Notes: a model not told the origin generated them from the letters alone. A stretch of DNA of 64,000 bases from Hermatobates lingyangjiaoensis (GCA_026182355.1 JAPFBL010000255.1:1798001-1862000), one strand, 5' to 3'; counted from the stretch's first letter, positions 26,106 through 40,230 are shown. Program-made: numbers and translations.

Positions 26106-29100
26106 ACTTTTAGTACTTGATTTCTGGATGAAATAATCTAAGCACCCAAATACATTTTCTTCTAATTGTTAAAATTCTCGCGATTTTCTAAAAAGTAAAT
26201 TTAATGTTTTCAATAAGATTTTTGTTCGCAAATAGACTTAACTCCGTCTATTATTTTAAAATAAAGAAAGCCATTAAAATAATTTCATTTTGGTGTAGTA
26301 TGGTTTAATATATTCCATTAAAATATGCAAAACTTTAAAAATAGATTCGGAGCTTAAAAAATAAATGTAAAATTTATATAATGGTTTCAATTATTTATAT
26401 GAGTTATTATATATTTAATAATTAATTTCAGTGAGAGCTTTTGAATTTTTCAGGAGAATTAAAAAAACAAAATCAAAGAGTTTAGTATCTAAAATTTTGA
26501 CTAAATATTTTAGACCTTATATAGATATATTAATAAATTCATTTTAATGTCCAATTTACTGGTATACGGTACATTATAAAATAACACATCCGGCCAATGA
26601 TCTTAAAAGATGGTATACTCTTTCAATGTATGAGACTAACTTTTAGCATAATGACAGCCTTTCTATCTGAAATAATGGTTAGAAACTTATTCTTCTAGAA
26701 TATTTCAGTTTTGTATTTTTCATACAAATTGTATTGTGTATGTAACAAATTAATTATGACCTTGATCAATTCAAAATGCATTAGAAATAACGAGTTAGAC
26801 GTAATGATATACAACCCTGTAGTAATCGAATCAAACCTTTAAACCAATACGTTGGTTATAGGATTATTTTTTAAGTACTATCTATTGGCATGAGGAATAT
26901 CTTACATTTTCACTTCTCATCTAGCAGCATTTCTATCGCACTCATTGTTTGCTATTCAACTATTCAGTAACTATTAAAATATTCCACGTATTGAGTAAAA
27001 TATTGAAATTTGAATATTTGAAATAAAATTATTTATGAATGATATGGTTGCATACGAGAGGTTCTGAGAAATCAGATATTTGAGCAATAATAGTCTGTCT
27101 GACAACCCTTCAACAGAATTACAAAAGGAGATTTAGTTTACAAAGGGTTTTGCACCCACACACCAAACAGGTTGGCAACACTTCAGGATAGAGTTTCCCC
27201 AATTTTTCTCCTTCTGTTTACGACTTTCCTAATGAATATAGCTTTTGAAAAGATCTGCCGTTTTAACGACGTTTGAAGCAGACATCAAATTTTTCTTTCT
27301 ATTGACATCTTTTCTCTGATCTCCTTCTTTGTTTTTTCACTATTTCGTTTCCTAATTTAATATCAGTGCCGTTAACTATGATCTCTTCGGTAATAACATT
27401 AATATCCTTATTCCATTCCATTTTTAATTTATTTCCAAAAGTTTATAAGCTCTATGACATGTCTGGCTTTCCTCCTTCTGGATGACGCATTATATCTTTC
27501 TACATGTGCCTTAATGAGACATTCGCTAACCTAGTCTTCGTTGTCAAAAGGACGCAATCTATTTCTTCCAAGTCTTTTAATAACTGTCTTGGAGACTGTC
27601 ATACGAACAGTTATGGACCTTTATGGACCATTATGGACCTTTTATTTACATCTAATATTAATATTTATGATATTATGCAAATTATTTCAAAGAAGAGATG
27701 CCAATAAAGAATTGTAAGAATCAAGGAATCCAGAAAATGTTTACTGTTTCTAATAATACAAAGTTCTAATAATACAATATTTCAATGAATTATTGAAGTT
27801 CGAGTTAATTTTCGTAAATTCATTTCAATAGTCCAAACCAATTCTAAAACTTTACTCTTAATTAGTAATATATCTGACAGACACTGTGATTAAAGCACAG
27901 ATTTAGTTAATTTTTTATCCATCTACTTCTGTCTCTTTCTTTATTATACAGCTAATAAATGAATTGGGTCTCATATCCTTTTCTTCAAGTCATACTTCAA
28001 AGCACCAAAATGTAGTACATTCAAATCTAAATGTGCATTATATCGATTTAACTGCTATATCCATACTTAATGGAGAGACGTACAAAGAAAGGTCTACTGT
28101 GTAATGCCACACAACCGATTTATTTCCTTCTTGAGAGTCCTTAATTTTACCGTAGTCAAGTTTTCTATAGTGGTCACGACGAGTACCCGACATGATAGGG
28201 TTTGGAGGACACGTATTTATGAATGAATCGGTATGAATGAACAGTCTGTATATGATCTCCAATCTCAGAAATTAAAATAATTAGAGTCATTGCTTGAATA
28301 GAACTCCAAGACACCCAACACCAAGACACCACACGACTATTATAATATTATTAATAAAATTAAAAACAGTTCACATAAGAGTAATAAAATTGACTATTCT
28401 ATGATTTAATCCCACCTCTGTTCTGTTATCTGTAAAAATAACAATCACACAAATCCCAAAGAATTATGATTTCTTTGTTTTTAATTATCACATTAAGATA
28501 TTTATTAAATCATTTTATAGTATTTATAATTTAATTACGTATGTTATTCTCAAACAATTAGCAAATACTCCAATTTTTCTTCGTAATATTTTAAAAGCTC
28601 AAACTACAACTGCTAGATGCTTGGTTCCGCACATTAACATAAAGATTCACTATGTTACTAGAGTGTCTCTATACAACCCGGAAGAATGTTGAGCCCGAGT
28701 GGCACCAGCGGCCCCATGACTCTTAAAGACCCTCATTTACCTCCTGCCGTCCAGAGTCTACTGCAATCTAAACCCATTGTCCATTAACAACTAAAGTGAA
28801 ATTTAAATTAAATTTAAATCGTCAGTGAGTTGACTTTTTATACCTTTGAAATGTAATAATTTTCAGCATTCATCCAAAAAAACTCTCAAGCCAACAAAAA
28901 AAATCTAAAAAAAATTAGCTTTTTTGTCAGGTTTTAATTAGTAGATATTAAAACCGGGTTTTGAGTTTTGTCTTCTAATATGAGAAAAGGAAATGAAAGA
29001 AAAGATCAAACGAAAGATGAAATCAAAGAGGTGAACTGAACATGCAAAGAGATGTTACAAACTGAGATAGATCAGTCAAGTAGTTTTTTTTTTTTTTGGA

Positions 29101-30800
29101 AGTGAGATATTTTGTTATTTCATGGATTTATGAAGCGGGACAGGTAAGTTTGCTTTGACCCTAGAGCGTAAAAGACCTTTTTTACAACCCTCTTGACAGA
29201 CCTCTTCCTTGGGCTAATTACAGCAAAGAGGAAATAACACAACCTGCAGACTTCATAACTGCTGTATAAACTCCACAACCAATTACAACATTCACAAGAA
29301 ATATCTACTGTTTATACAATTCCACTTGCCCTACTTTTAACTTCAACACCTTCTATTCTAAGCGGATACATTCAATATAAAACCATTATACTAAGAAAAA
29401 ATTTATCAATATTATTTTTAGAACCAAGCCAAAGAATTTTCAAACTTAAAGACATTTGCTAACAACATGTCTCTTTGTTAATAATTCACAGTAATATTTC
29501 GCTTCGAATCCTTCCACGAAATGTATTCATCAGTTCTGAAAAGAAGGTCCTAAATTTCTCTTTTCTATTATTACTGTAGTTCTCTAAGGACGTCCACTGG
29601 AAGGTGGCTAATGGTCCAGATGCAAATTTCAATAAATTTGAACTGTGCATTTCCTTTGTATGTCCTTATAATAGTAAGTTTTTAAGCATAATGATCAGAA
29701 AATTGTGCAATCATTATTTGACATGATACATCACAAGCACCTGTATGGTATTATGTAATAATTCATCACTTCTTGTTCCTTTGTTCTAGTGGCATTCTAT
29801 TAGTACTAAATACATACAAAATTAATAGCGGCGTTATTTAGTTCCCTTTCTCAACAAGTTAATAATAAAATTGGCTACAAATAAGTGAGTAACTAGAACA
29901 AAGTTTTTTTACGTTTAAATATTCGAAATTGATATCAATACCTGGTAAACAAATTAATGCTGCACATAATTTGACAATTGATAAATTAAATAAGTTATTT
30001 GTGAGTTTATTTTTTTTTATTTGATTTTATCATTTCAATACAACTGTGAACACTAAAACAACTATCATATAGAGATTATAACAATACTAAATATTATCAA
30101 GATTTTATAAATAAAAATTAATTATTATTTTTAAATATTGTTCATATTATACTTTTTCTAATAATTCTAACATTTGCAAGTCATTTGAAAAAATTGCCCT
30201 CATAAAATCAAAATAACTGTGTTTATAACTAGTACTTGTGTTTATAAGTGAAAACGTATAAACGAGATTCGTAAATATGAGGCTAAAGATTAAACCACAT
30301 CTCTGATAGTGATACATTAAATGATGTGCCTCAGGGGGCCAGTAATTCTAAAACTTTTTTATTTTATCTTTTAAAGTAGGTGTTGCACTTTTTTTCTTCC
30401 ATTAATTTGAATTTACTTCTTGCTCTGAGTCAACCAAGTTTTATTCCCTTTTCATTCTAAATGTTTTTATGAATTGTTTCTTATTTTTTAAAATATCAAC
30501 ATTAATTTACATACAAAATCAGTTGTTCACCTGAAAGTTTTCTCAATTAAGAATATCATACATCCCATATATATCCTCTGCATTTGTCTCATTACACTTT
30601 TGCCTTTCGTTTGCACTATTTCATTGTATGATTATGTACTCGTAGGGAATGAACGGCTGCATAAACCAAAATATCCGCTACGGCCTACACGAAACCGCTA
30701 TTGTACACTGCATGAAGAGTCCAACTTATGAACTTTCAAATATGTAGAACATTGGATCTGTTATTTTACAATCAAGAATGAATTCAATACAACAGAAAAA
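26100..30800. other. AT-rich noncoding DNA, probably intron of the GPCR gene
   Basis: No exon of a CCHamide receptor (second extracellular loop, TM5, TM6 or TM7) was recognised here. The stretch is AT-rich with scattered stops in all frames. Two slightly GC-richer patches, about 26,930-27,640 and 28,610-28,790, read poorly in every frame and were not identified. The intron assignment is inferred only from the donor at 26,100. Confidence 0.4.
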
Positions 30801-31262
30801 AATCTGGAGGATCCTACACTTAACTTTACTATAAGTCAACATAATATCAAACTTCTTGGGCATATAATTTATAATGTCTCATTTAGGAAAAATATAAATT
30901 TGTAAATGGAAAAGGTTTATTAGTTTTTCCTGCAGCTAGTACTGATAATGACTCATCCACTTATCAATATCACGCTTATTTTTATATATCACAATAACTA
31001 CCACCATAATAACATTTTTGAAAAGCGAAAGTGAAGATTTCGTGTTCCAAAAGAATCTCTTACAGAAAAACATGACGTCTGTTTCAATAGCTATTGGATC
31101 ATTTACATAATTTATCTGATCTTCTTCTACATTGAAGATTTTAGACAAAGTTTCCCATTTAAAACATAAAAATATTCCTATTTTCCAAATCAATGTAAAT
31201 AAATGAAAAATGAATCTGGCAAATATAGCTGGTGCTCGATTAGTCCAGGATGAAAATCTCAC
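30801..31262 (-). pseudogene. Family B copy with reverse-transcriptase-like open frame
   Basis: Starts with a left-end motif (tctggaggatcctacactt, actttactataagtcaac) and continues into a 108-codon minus-strand frame (31,262-30,936). The frame holds IFNVEEDQINYV, CKRFFWNTKSSLSLF and WMSHYQY. The order resembles the stretch of Jockey/R1-type LINE reverse transcriptases after the active site (CRRxFGxxWGLSPK followed by an IYTAVV-like segment). Diverged copies lie at about 32,200-32,420, 57,900-58,080, 58,690-58,870 and, inverted, 62,150-62,420. The reverse-transcriptase match is distant and the frame may be open by chance. Confidence 0.4.
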
Positions 31263-32017
31263 TTTTTTTTTAATCCCAGTTATACTTTAATATCAATTAT
31301 ACTTTAAATATTGTTATCTTATGAAATGTTATTTGCAAAGGTAAATTTCATTAAATGAATTCCAAAACGTTTTTGTAATAGCAGTTTAAAACGATGTTAA
31401 CTGAGAATGCGTTTGAGTTTTATTAGTGATAATTATCTTTGAAAAATGAAAATAATTCCTTTGAAAATAAATTTATATTAAATCAACTACCATGCCCTCT
31501 GTACCAGCTATTTGACAGCAAATTGAATTTGAGTGGGCATAAAATTTCAATACATCATGTTACAAAGTGGATGGTTTATTCAATTACTATGCAATTAAAG
31601 AAACACCCACATGATGCAGCTTACATGTAGAAAATTTTTTTCACTTAACTATGCTTAAGTAAATATCTTCTTAAACTTCTTTGGTATATAATTTTCCACT
31701 TAAACATAAAGTATATGTCTATAACGCAGATTATAATAAAGTTTCATAAATATGGAGACTCTACAGATATATATACTTATATTTGATTATCACACAAATG
31801 ATAGGTATATATTCTTGATATTATTAGAGAAAAAACACTGTGGCGAAGCCAAAGCGAAAAAACGTATTACCAAATAATAGCTTACAGGAGAATATGACGT
31901 TTGCTACCACATCCAGTGGATCTCATACATGGCCATCTATAGCACTATAGTGCCAGTGAATGCTGCTTATCTGATCTTCTTCTATATTAAAGTTTATTTG
32001 AGTCAATTCTCTGAAAA

Positions 32018-34380
32018 AATCTGGAGTGGCCTACAGTTAACTTCACCACACTACTAACTTAAACATAATATTAATCTTCTTGGGTATACTCGTATAATAT
32101 ATAATGTCCCATTTAGGCATAATTTAAATATCTAATTGGAAAAGATTTATTAGTCTTTCATTCCTGGAGGTAGTACTGATAGTGATTTATCCACTTATCA
32201 ATATGCATGCATAGTTTTGTATATCACACCACTGATTCCTATAATATCATTAGTATAACTACAGCAGTCATAACATTTTTGAAAAGCGCAAGTGTAGACT
32301 TCGTATTACGATATTACTCTTACAAGAGAACATCACTTTTTTCCAATAACCAGTGGATCACTTACATACGAGTAGTTTATTTGACCTCCTTCTACAGTGA
32401 AAATTTAAGGCAAAGTTTCCCATCTAAAACTTGAAAATATTTTAGGTATTTTAAAAACATTACAAAGTTTTTATCTGAAATGTCAAAAAATGTAAGAAAA
32501 AATGTCGCTTTCAGATAATTTTTAATTTAAGATGTAGGATAATTTCATTTATTTTTAAAAAAAAATTTTGATTCTAAAAATGTTCTACATTTTTTGTCTT
32601 TTATCAGATTATTATACTGGGAATTTTATTGCATGCTAGAGTTTTTTAAAAACTCACTTTTCCATTCCTTTAGTAAAAAATCATAAAAAACCAATCTACG
32701 CTGAGTGAATGTTATTTTTTTCCCAGGTGCTGTACTCTGTTATAATTTTGCTGTAAATGTATATTAAAAAAATATATATTGGTAATTAGCCACTTTTGCA
32801 TTCTTAAATGAAGTTTAAAGCCGACTTTTCTATATAATTTTAAATTTAAAAGCTGGCAGCTTGAAATTTTTAAAAATAATGGGATGAAGTATTAGACTAG
32901 AATAGTGAAAAAACTGGAAATTAGACAAAACATAGAAACACTTCTATAGCACATAAAAGTTCATTCCAAAACTTCAATATTACCCAATAATAATGTTATT
33001 CATAAACATAAAAAAATCAGTTTCTGAAATTAAGCTTGGTAGTATTGTGCAACATATAAATTGATTAGAACAATTTGTTAGAAAACCCATCATACTATAA
33101 AAAGGATCAGAGATTATATGTTTCATATGCTCTATCGTTGTTGACTTTTTACATATACAAATATATCACATATAAGTCGTTAAATCATTTAAAAATTTTC
33201 ATTATATGTCTAAACATTATATTATATCAGTGAATTCACTGAAAAAATTCTAAGTCAATGTAAACATTGTAAAAAAATATCAAAAATTCGACACGTATAG
33301 CAGGTGATCCCTTAGTTTAGGATAAACAAACAGTTTTTTTAGCTTTATTACTCTTAGCCGTAATTGGAACTTCGTGAATATTTTTTTATGAATTGCTAAT
33401 TTTTTGTTCCATTTATGATCGAAATTTCATAAGATTTTAATGAGTCGTTTAGCGTCAAAAAAACATTTTCTGAAAACAAAAATAGTACTTTAACGCCCTT
33501 TGGCAAATATAATTTTGAAAAAAAATTATCTCAACTCATTTTCCACATAATGTTCTATTTTTAGGTGTAGTTTCATTTTGATCCGTCAAACAGTATGGCA
33601 TGTATTGCTCTCAGAAGCTTTGAGATTGAATTATAAGTCAAAATTTTTACATTTATTGAATAAAAAATATTTTCCTTTGTTTTAAAATTCTGAATATATT
33701 TTTTGTTTGTTCCATTTGTTACCTCAAAGATAATATCAAAATATCAAAACTCTAGAGTTATCAGTTTAGGAGAAAAAGTTTTTTAAAATACGGTTTTTGG
33801 CAAAAAAAAGTGACTTTCCCATCATGCATAATTCTTCCCAAACAATAGGGATCTTTTTCCTTAAGAGGACCATTTTTGTGTAAAATATCAACTTCAATCA
33901 TCAAAGATTCTGGACCGTTGCGTGGTAAAAAGCAATGCTAACACAAACTTTTTATAAATTATAAATGTTTTTAACATTTTTTGGCAAAATTTCAATGTTT
34001 TTATTTAGCCGTTTAGCATCAGAAAAACATTTTCTGAAAACAGAAAATGTACTAACGCCCTTTGGTGAATGTAGTCTAAAAACAGGTTTTGGCATAAAAA
34101 GTGAGTCTCATCATGCATAATTGATCCCAAACTATAGGACTCATCTACAGTATGACGCCCATATTTTTGTAAAATATCAATTGAACCATCAAAGATTCTG
34201 GATTGTAGCGTGGCCAAAAACTTTAGATACATACTCACCTACCCACCCATACACACATACAGACTTCATTGAAAAAATTTCATAAAACGACTTCTGGGAC
34301 CTCAAAACATGTAATTCTTTCAAAATTTCGATATCGATTTTTTTGACAATCAATATACTTTATTTACAGCAAAGTAAAAA
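32018..34380 (-). repeat. Family B, near full-length copy
   Basis: Left end at 32,018 (atctggagtggcctacagtt). The decayed RT-like part follows, then the shared linker (attcgacacgtatagcaggt near 33,287) and the right-end module with caaagattctgg, the cacccaccc-rich patch and tttcgatatcgattttttt at 34,330-34,345. Parallel to 58,493-60,095 over most of its length. The right-end open frame here (34,238-34,005) has GSIDILQKYGRHTVDESY and SLGSIMHDE. Confidence 0.65.
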
Positions 34381-37130
34381 TCTTTAAAATTCAAATAAAC
34401 CATAACCGATTGAAATAACCAATTTTTACTTTTCTTGATGTAAAATCATTTTTTTAAAACTGCAGTTTAATCGAGGATTCAACTTAGTAGACAAACGGTA
34501 GAATAAATTTAAGCTACACTCTGAAATGCCTAAGATTTATCTTTTCTTACTTATATACGAGACAAGATATTTTACTTTGATATAAACTAAAATTTGAATC
34601 ACCAGTGGTATTCTCCAAAATCACCAGTTCATACCAACATAGTTCTGCTTGAATTATTAAAAGTTGAACGCAAGAGTAATTAGCTTAAGTATGAGATCAA
34701 TCACAACTAAGACAGGAAAAGCCTTGTAACAGACACATTGGCTAAGCTAACAACAGCAATGTTTCGTCGTAAGAGATACTTTGGTAGAACATTAGGTTTT
34801 ATTCACTAATCTCTATTTCTAGTTATACAGTATTACAATTACTGTTATCATAAAACCAACTGCATCATATGCATTGGGTGTAAAATGAAAAAAGTACCCA
34901 GATGAGCCTAATGACTGTAAAGACAAGCGCGGTTAATTTCAGCAGCAGTAAAGATCATCGGCCCTGCATCTAACATCAAAATGTTATTGAACCTCTCCAC
35001 CTTAAATATTCTTATCAATAAAAAGGAAATTGCCTGTCAAATAAAATTTTTACAGAATGAATATTACTCTATAGGATATAAAATGTTCACCAATTATAAT
35101 AGAACGTTCGTCTTCAACAATAAAACTAAACATTAATACAGATTTCTATTTCTTCCATTCTATCTGGAAAAAATTTAAACCATGAAACACATTCTATTAG
35201 TCTCTGAGAAAATTGGCTTTTTGAAGTTAAAAATTTTGTCAATTCATTACTATAGCCAGTAGAAGCAGTGACACTCTTCAAACAATAATTATCAAGTTCA
35301 TAAGCAACTTAATATCCGAAGTTGAAAATAGAAACTATAAAGAGGACAGGAGTCTGACGAGACTCAGACCATCGGATTTTTATTAAAGCTGATAAAATGG
35401 ATATAGCCATATTAAAATAAATGACATCATTAAACTAATTCTATGAGTTTGATAATACCTTATAAGTGAGTTTGATATTGCGTCAACACAATCAGTACCA
35501 ATACACGATAGCTACACTTAAATAAAACAAAAACAAAATTCGCCAAAAACTGTGATACCATGCTTACTTATAATAATATTATGAGCAGGCCACTCCTGAT
35601 TTTTTACTTTTATATATAGTATTGTCAAAAAAAATGAAAAAATCGATTTGCAGATTTTGATGGAGTTACATACTATCAAGTCACCAAATTCCATTTTATT
35701 TTCCTGTATGTTAATGCATTCGTAATAGTAATCACGAAAAACTTTTATCTAGAGATTTTGACGCATTAACATGTTTTGAAGCCTACAAAGTTTTTTTTTT
35801 AACTTTTTTTTAATGATGTCTGTTTAATATTTGAAAAGGTTTCTGAGCCACTCTGTTTAATGAATTTAATTCATATTTTCACAATAATGGGTACAATAAT
35901 GTGAATATGCACTATTCGTTTCGGGTAATATTTCATGATGGTGAAATCACTTTTTTGGAAAAAATATTGTTTCAAAGAATTTTTTTCTCCTACACTAATA
36001 ATCCTATAATAATAAAATTTTTGAAACTAATAACCGCAGTAAAGGAAAAAAACTAAGAAACTTTATTGATATAAAATATATCTTTTGTAATAAAATGTAA
36101 AATCTTGACTATAAAAGAATTCCAATTTTTTTGGACACGATACAGGTCACACCATTTGATGGATTATGATGAAATTATTCTCAAAACTAAAACCTTGTAA
36201 GTGAATGAGCACAACAACTTACATCATAAAATGAGTGTTATGATGAATTTTATTATTTCAGAAAATTTTATTTATATGCTACACCATATTTTTAAAACAA
36301 TATATCAGACATGTTTTACATTTACCATGTAAACAAAGTTACTTATGATATAATTTGAAAGCTGGTAGACTCGATAAAAGATCTCACTACATACTGGATC
36401 ATAACGTCATTACAAGAAAAAAAGTACATTTTGAGAAGAAGAAGTGAATGCTTTTTTGTTGAAAATAGAAGGCCAGAAAGAGGAATTATGGTAATTATAT
36501 TTTTACATAATTTTTTTTTACATTAAACGACTGATAGTAGAACAAGAAAAGTTGATGTAAAAATCAACTTAAAATATTATATACAATTATTATATTGCAC
36601 AAAAAATGTCAAGAAATAATGACTACTACAAAAGCCAATACAGCTCTAAAATTCTACTTGGAATAACGGATGGCATTATAGAAATTTTATAACGAAATTG
36701 GGTAAAACAAATTATTTATTAAAGGGTGTACAAAAGAGATCTTTTAGTGAGCTAATATGATTTTTAAGAAGAATAAATTCTTAAATGTAAGAAATCTACA
36801 CCAGTGAATCATTCAATGAAATGATCTTTTCAGGGATATGGTTATGTATAGAAAGTGTTGTAACCTATCTAAATAGTGCCCCTTATCAATTGTTAATGTC
36901 ATATATATAATTCTTAGTTTGCTTAAAACCAGATTGATTTTGAATAATATTGAAGCATGCAAAAGACATTTTTTTCTTTCTTCTTCATAACAAAACAGCT
37001 TCTGACTTTAAAAAACTTTTCGGGTACTCAATCCACTTTGAAATTGAGTATTCTACTATATATAATTCATCACTGTGCAATACTAAAAACTTTTTATTAA
37101 GCTAAAACTAATAACTGTTGAGTTCTATCT
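34380..37130. other. AT-rich noncoding stretch with one family B fragment
   Basis: 35,625-36,010 contains a poorly conserved right-end module of family B on the plus strand (attttgatggagttacata, catgatggtgaaatcactttt). The rest shows no open frame of note and no recognised repeat. Confidence 0.4.
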
Positions 37131-37800
37131 CTAGGGACATATAAAGTTTAGAGAAAATAAGTATCATTCTAAGAGGCAACATACTTATCAGATGGGTAAA
37201 TCAACAGAATCAGATACAAAAATGTTAATTAAAAAAATAGAGAAATCCTTAAGTCTCTATGAGCTGATTTTTGACTGTAGAAGGAGCTATTGATAACACG
37301 CATTTCAAACTATTAAATTATTGGTAATATGTAGATGTATAATCCAGAAACAAAAATGGATTCCAAGAATCCAAACAAAAATAATTGTCGTAAGTATAGA
37401 GTCTACCATAACTGTAATGGTGACTACTAAAAACTGTTTTTGAAGGTATGGTATTCACCTTATAGCGGTTATTGGTTCAGGAAGACTTACTGAATATTCA
37501 AAATAATCAAGGTTATGATGTAGAAGGATACGCAGACGACACTACCATCTAAAAATATCCTTGTTGGTACTGTATTTTAGTTGTGCTGCATTGTCTATAC
37601 CTTGTTGACAGATGGGTCATTAGACAAGTCTGTTACATATCCATATAAAACAGTCCTTATTCCTTTCTCAAGGATAAAAGAAATGCTTCGAAGACCTGTT
37701 CATACCATGTTACTTCAAATCATTCACGTTTAAGAGATTACTAAATTTTTATAATTATATGTAAAACCAGTGAAAAGAATAGATACTTTACTAAGATTAA
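37130..37800 (+). pseudogene. Decayed LINE reverse transcriptase (Jockey/R1-like) with YADD
   Basis: Read on the plus strand through stops and shifts, the order matches a Jockey/R1-type reverse transcriptase. KYHSKRQHTYQMGKSTESDT (about 37,160-37,225) corresponds to NQxAYxxGKSTETA. A degenerate FIDIEGAFDNT-like stretch follows near 37,270, then IESTITVMVTT (about 37,400) before the missing CPQGGVLSP. GYDVEGYADDTTI near 37,513-37,550 holds the catalytic YADD. KTVLIPFSRIKEMLRRPVHT (about 37,648-37,710) matches the NPxKTxLIPFTRR segment after it. The element is dead. Nothing was recognised of the endonuclease or the 3' end. Confidence 0.7.
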
Positions 37801-38880
37801 TTATAAATTTATTAAAAAACTAAAAAGATATAGTTTATTTAGGGTAGTTGTTAGTAGCTACCATTCAATCCATTCGATCCATTCAATGAGCATTAAATAC
37901 GGAGGGCCTCTCCGAAGGATGATGTGCACAATTTTTTTCAACCAGATCTACCAGTTCAAAGGCTGGCAAAGGTTGGTTCGAAAACAGGACAGATATGGTA
38001 ATGATACATACAAGCCTTACGACAATTTAGTCATAATACATGATAGATTGGTCGACATCAATGATCACGAAATAGCCATAAGTGGTAAAATCGAATAGAC
38101 ACAGAAAGGAAATTAAATCATGATCAAAGGTAACCTTGACTGTAAGTCAGTCCAAACTTTTTAAAGTAGAACTCATAGATAACATCAATGACAGATATAA
38201 CTTCTGAAGTAATTTTAAACTAATGCCAATTATAGATTTTTATATTAAAAAATTAGAATTCTTACAACAATTCTTTTCAAAAAAAAGTAAGTTTATTTTC
38301 AATAATTTTAAAAGTACTTTAACAGGTTGTTCAACACATTATTCTTGACTTCTATTGATTTAATATCGAGGTCGTTTATAAATAATTACTAATCTTATGT
38401 AATGAACTCGATTAGCCAAGCCCAGTTCTCAGACGACTGCCATGTGCAAAGAGTTTTAACAGGATTGAAAGGGATGAAACTTCCTCCAGTAGCAATGGAT
38501 GCCAAACTAGCAACCAACAAGATTTTCTAGTTGATGCCTGAATGCTATTAAAACTTGTAAATTATTGGAAGTAATTCTCTTGGTTCATGCACTAATGATA
38601 CATTTAATAGCATCAGAAAATTGAGCTCCATTAAACATAAATTCCTATCAAATAATTGAATAACTCTTTGTTGAATAAAACAAAAAGTTCAGTGTATATA
38701 TGTAAATATTACTATATATTATTCTATACATAATAAACTCATAATTAAATAATAAATAATTTAATTTATAATAGAACAAATATTAGAACACTAAACATTT
38801 TTAACATTACCTTAAAAAATATTTTGATTTCAATAATACCAAAAAAATAATATATATATTAGTGAAGGTTGGTAGCAATC
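37801..38880. other. Noncoding, unassigned; possible 3' continuation of the LINE relic
   Basis: 37,886-38,098 holds a 70-codon open frame of mixed composition (GGPLRRMMCTIF, NQIYQFKGWQRLVRKQDRY) and 38,400-38,530 another GC-richer patch. Neither matches a family that was recognised. The remainder is AT-rich. Confidence 0.3.
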
Positions 38881-38892
38881 CTTCTTGCAAAC

Positions 38893-39153
38893 ATGTTTCT
38901 AAAAATTTTATGCCAATTTCATGTTTGGTTACCTTTTATGAGAGTTTATCTAATGTCCTACAGGCTCTTCTCAGTTCCTCGGAAAATAAAAAAATCAACT
39001 GGCCCAAACTTTTCTTTTCATAACTACACATTGTAACACTATTTATATCTAACACTATTTAGTTAGTTCTTAAATAAAGAGCCTGTAGGACATTAGATAA
39101 ACTCTCAAAAAAGGTAACCAAGCATGAAATTAGCATACAATTTTTAGAAACAT
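38893..39153. repeat. Foldback element with 77-base inverted arms
   Basis: 38,893-38,969 and 39,077-39,153 are near-perfect reverse complements (outer end atgtttctaaaaatt, inner end gtcctacaggctctt), separated by about 107 bases. The arms differ at only a few positions. No target duplication was identified. A (TA)n patch follows the right arm. Confidence 0.8.
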
Positions 39154-39194
39154 ATATATATATATAAATTTCACCTAAACACGTAAAATAACAA

Positions 39195-39263
39195 TAACAA
39201 TCAATGATCAAACCACAATATGAAATGGGAAAACAAGACTTTGTGGTTTGATCATTGATTCAT
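39195..39263. repeat. Family A fragment, truncated palindrome
   Basis: The outer part of a family A arm (caatgatcaaaccacaata to aaacaagact) is followed at once by the complementary outer end tgtggtttgatcattgatt. The hairpin-bearing middle is missing. The (TA)n tract at 39,321-39,373 lies close by. Confidence 0.6.
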
Positions 39264-39317
39264 ATATATATACTTTATTTAAAACCGTTTGTTTCTATTC
39301 CACGGTCGATACTTTTA

Positions 39318-39320
<3 letters not shown>

Positions 39321-39376
<56 letters not shown>

Positions 39377-39558
39377 TTTAACTCAGAGAAAAGAACACAG
39401 AAAGACACTACAGAACTCATTTCCTTATTTCGACATCCGTTGTCATCGGGAAGAAGTGCGAAGTACTCGCGTTGAGAAGCAAACTGCTACTCAATTGCTA
39501 ATGCTACCTACCTAATGCTAATTAGCTATGCTGCTAATGCTATCAACTCAAACTGCTA

Positions 39559-39595
<37 letters not shown>
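39321..39595. repeat. Family D microsatellite-linked repeat, copy 2
   Basis: (TA)n at 39,321-39,373, then a ~130-base unique part shared with 25,060-25,196 (aagaacacagaaagacacta, tcgacatccgttgtcatcgg, gaagtactcgcgttgagaag). After a short run of degenerate TGCTAATGC/CTACTCA-like repeats comes a second (TA)n at about 39,561-39,595. Same architecture as copy 1, in opposite orientation. Confidence 0.75.
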
Positions 39596-39597
<2 letters not shown>

Positions 39598-39719
39598 TGA
39601 GGTCCTGAGGCAGATTGATCAGACTAATTCGAAAGTTACTCTGAGAGCTTCAGAAGAAGCACTTATTAGTCTTCTGGGTGGTAGATCGGCTCCTGGGCTT
39701 AACCTCAATCGTTGATTTT

Positions 39720-40075
39720 TTTTTTTTTTTAAAGTTGTTATCAGCTTTTAATTTTATTTTAGTTAAATGTTTTCATTTTTTAATTTTTATTTGGCTTTTA
39801 TCTCTTTACTTCCCTGACTACCTTTCCTCCGAAAGTTGGCTACACTGTTTGAGTGCTTCAGTTCGAACGCCAAGTCAGTCGTTATCAGCCTTTGGAGCGA
39901 TTCACTTCTTTTCCTGAAGACGAGGACATCGAAATATAGTAGTGAGTTCAGTGGTTTCCTTTCTATGTGCTCTTTTTTAAATTCTAGTTTATATATATAT
40001 ATTATATATTATATTATATTATTATTATAATAATAATAATAATATAAAGTTATTATATATATATAATACGTTAAA
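39720..40075. repeat. T-rich and AT-rich unit with hairpin motif
   Basis: A T-rich run at 39,714-39,732 is followed by unique sequence, then tcctgaagacgaggacatcg and aaatatagtagtgagttcag, and then AT-only DNA from 39,990 to 40,075. The tail (gtgagttcagtggtttcctt, tctatgtgctctttt) is a diverged version of the family D tail at 25,150-25,190. Confidence 0.5.
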
Positions 40076-40230
40076 TATAAAAAAAGACTTAAAGTCTCTA
40101 ATTTTCTGTTTAACCGTCATCAAGAGAGAAGACATCAAGACACCAAGCGCACTTGCGAAGAGATGGTAAAATAAAATAATTAATATGGCACAGTGAAAGT
40201 AAATAATAAGGGAATGAGAAACTATAAATA

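Noticed and set aside
25704..26120. Overlapping frames across the GPCR exon (plus-strand second frame and minus strand)
   Set aside because: Shadows of the real receptor frame; they lack the family motifs.
39515..40030. Open frames containing poly-Ile/Tyr
   Set aside because: Translation of (TA)n microsatellites.
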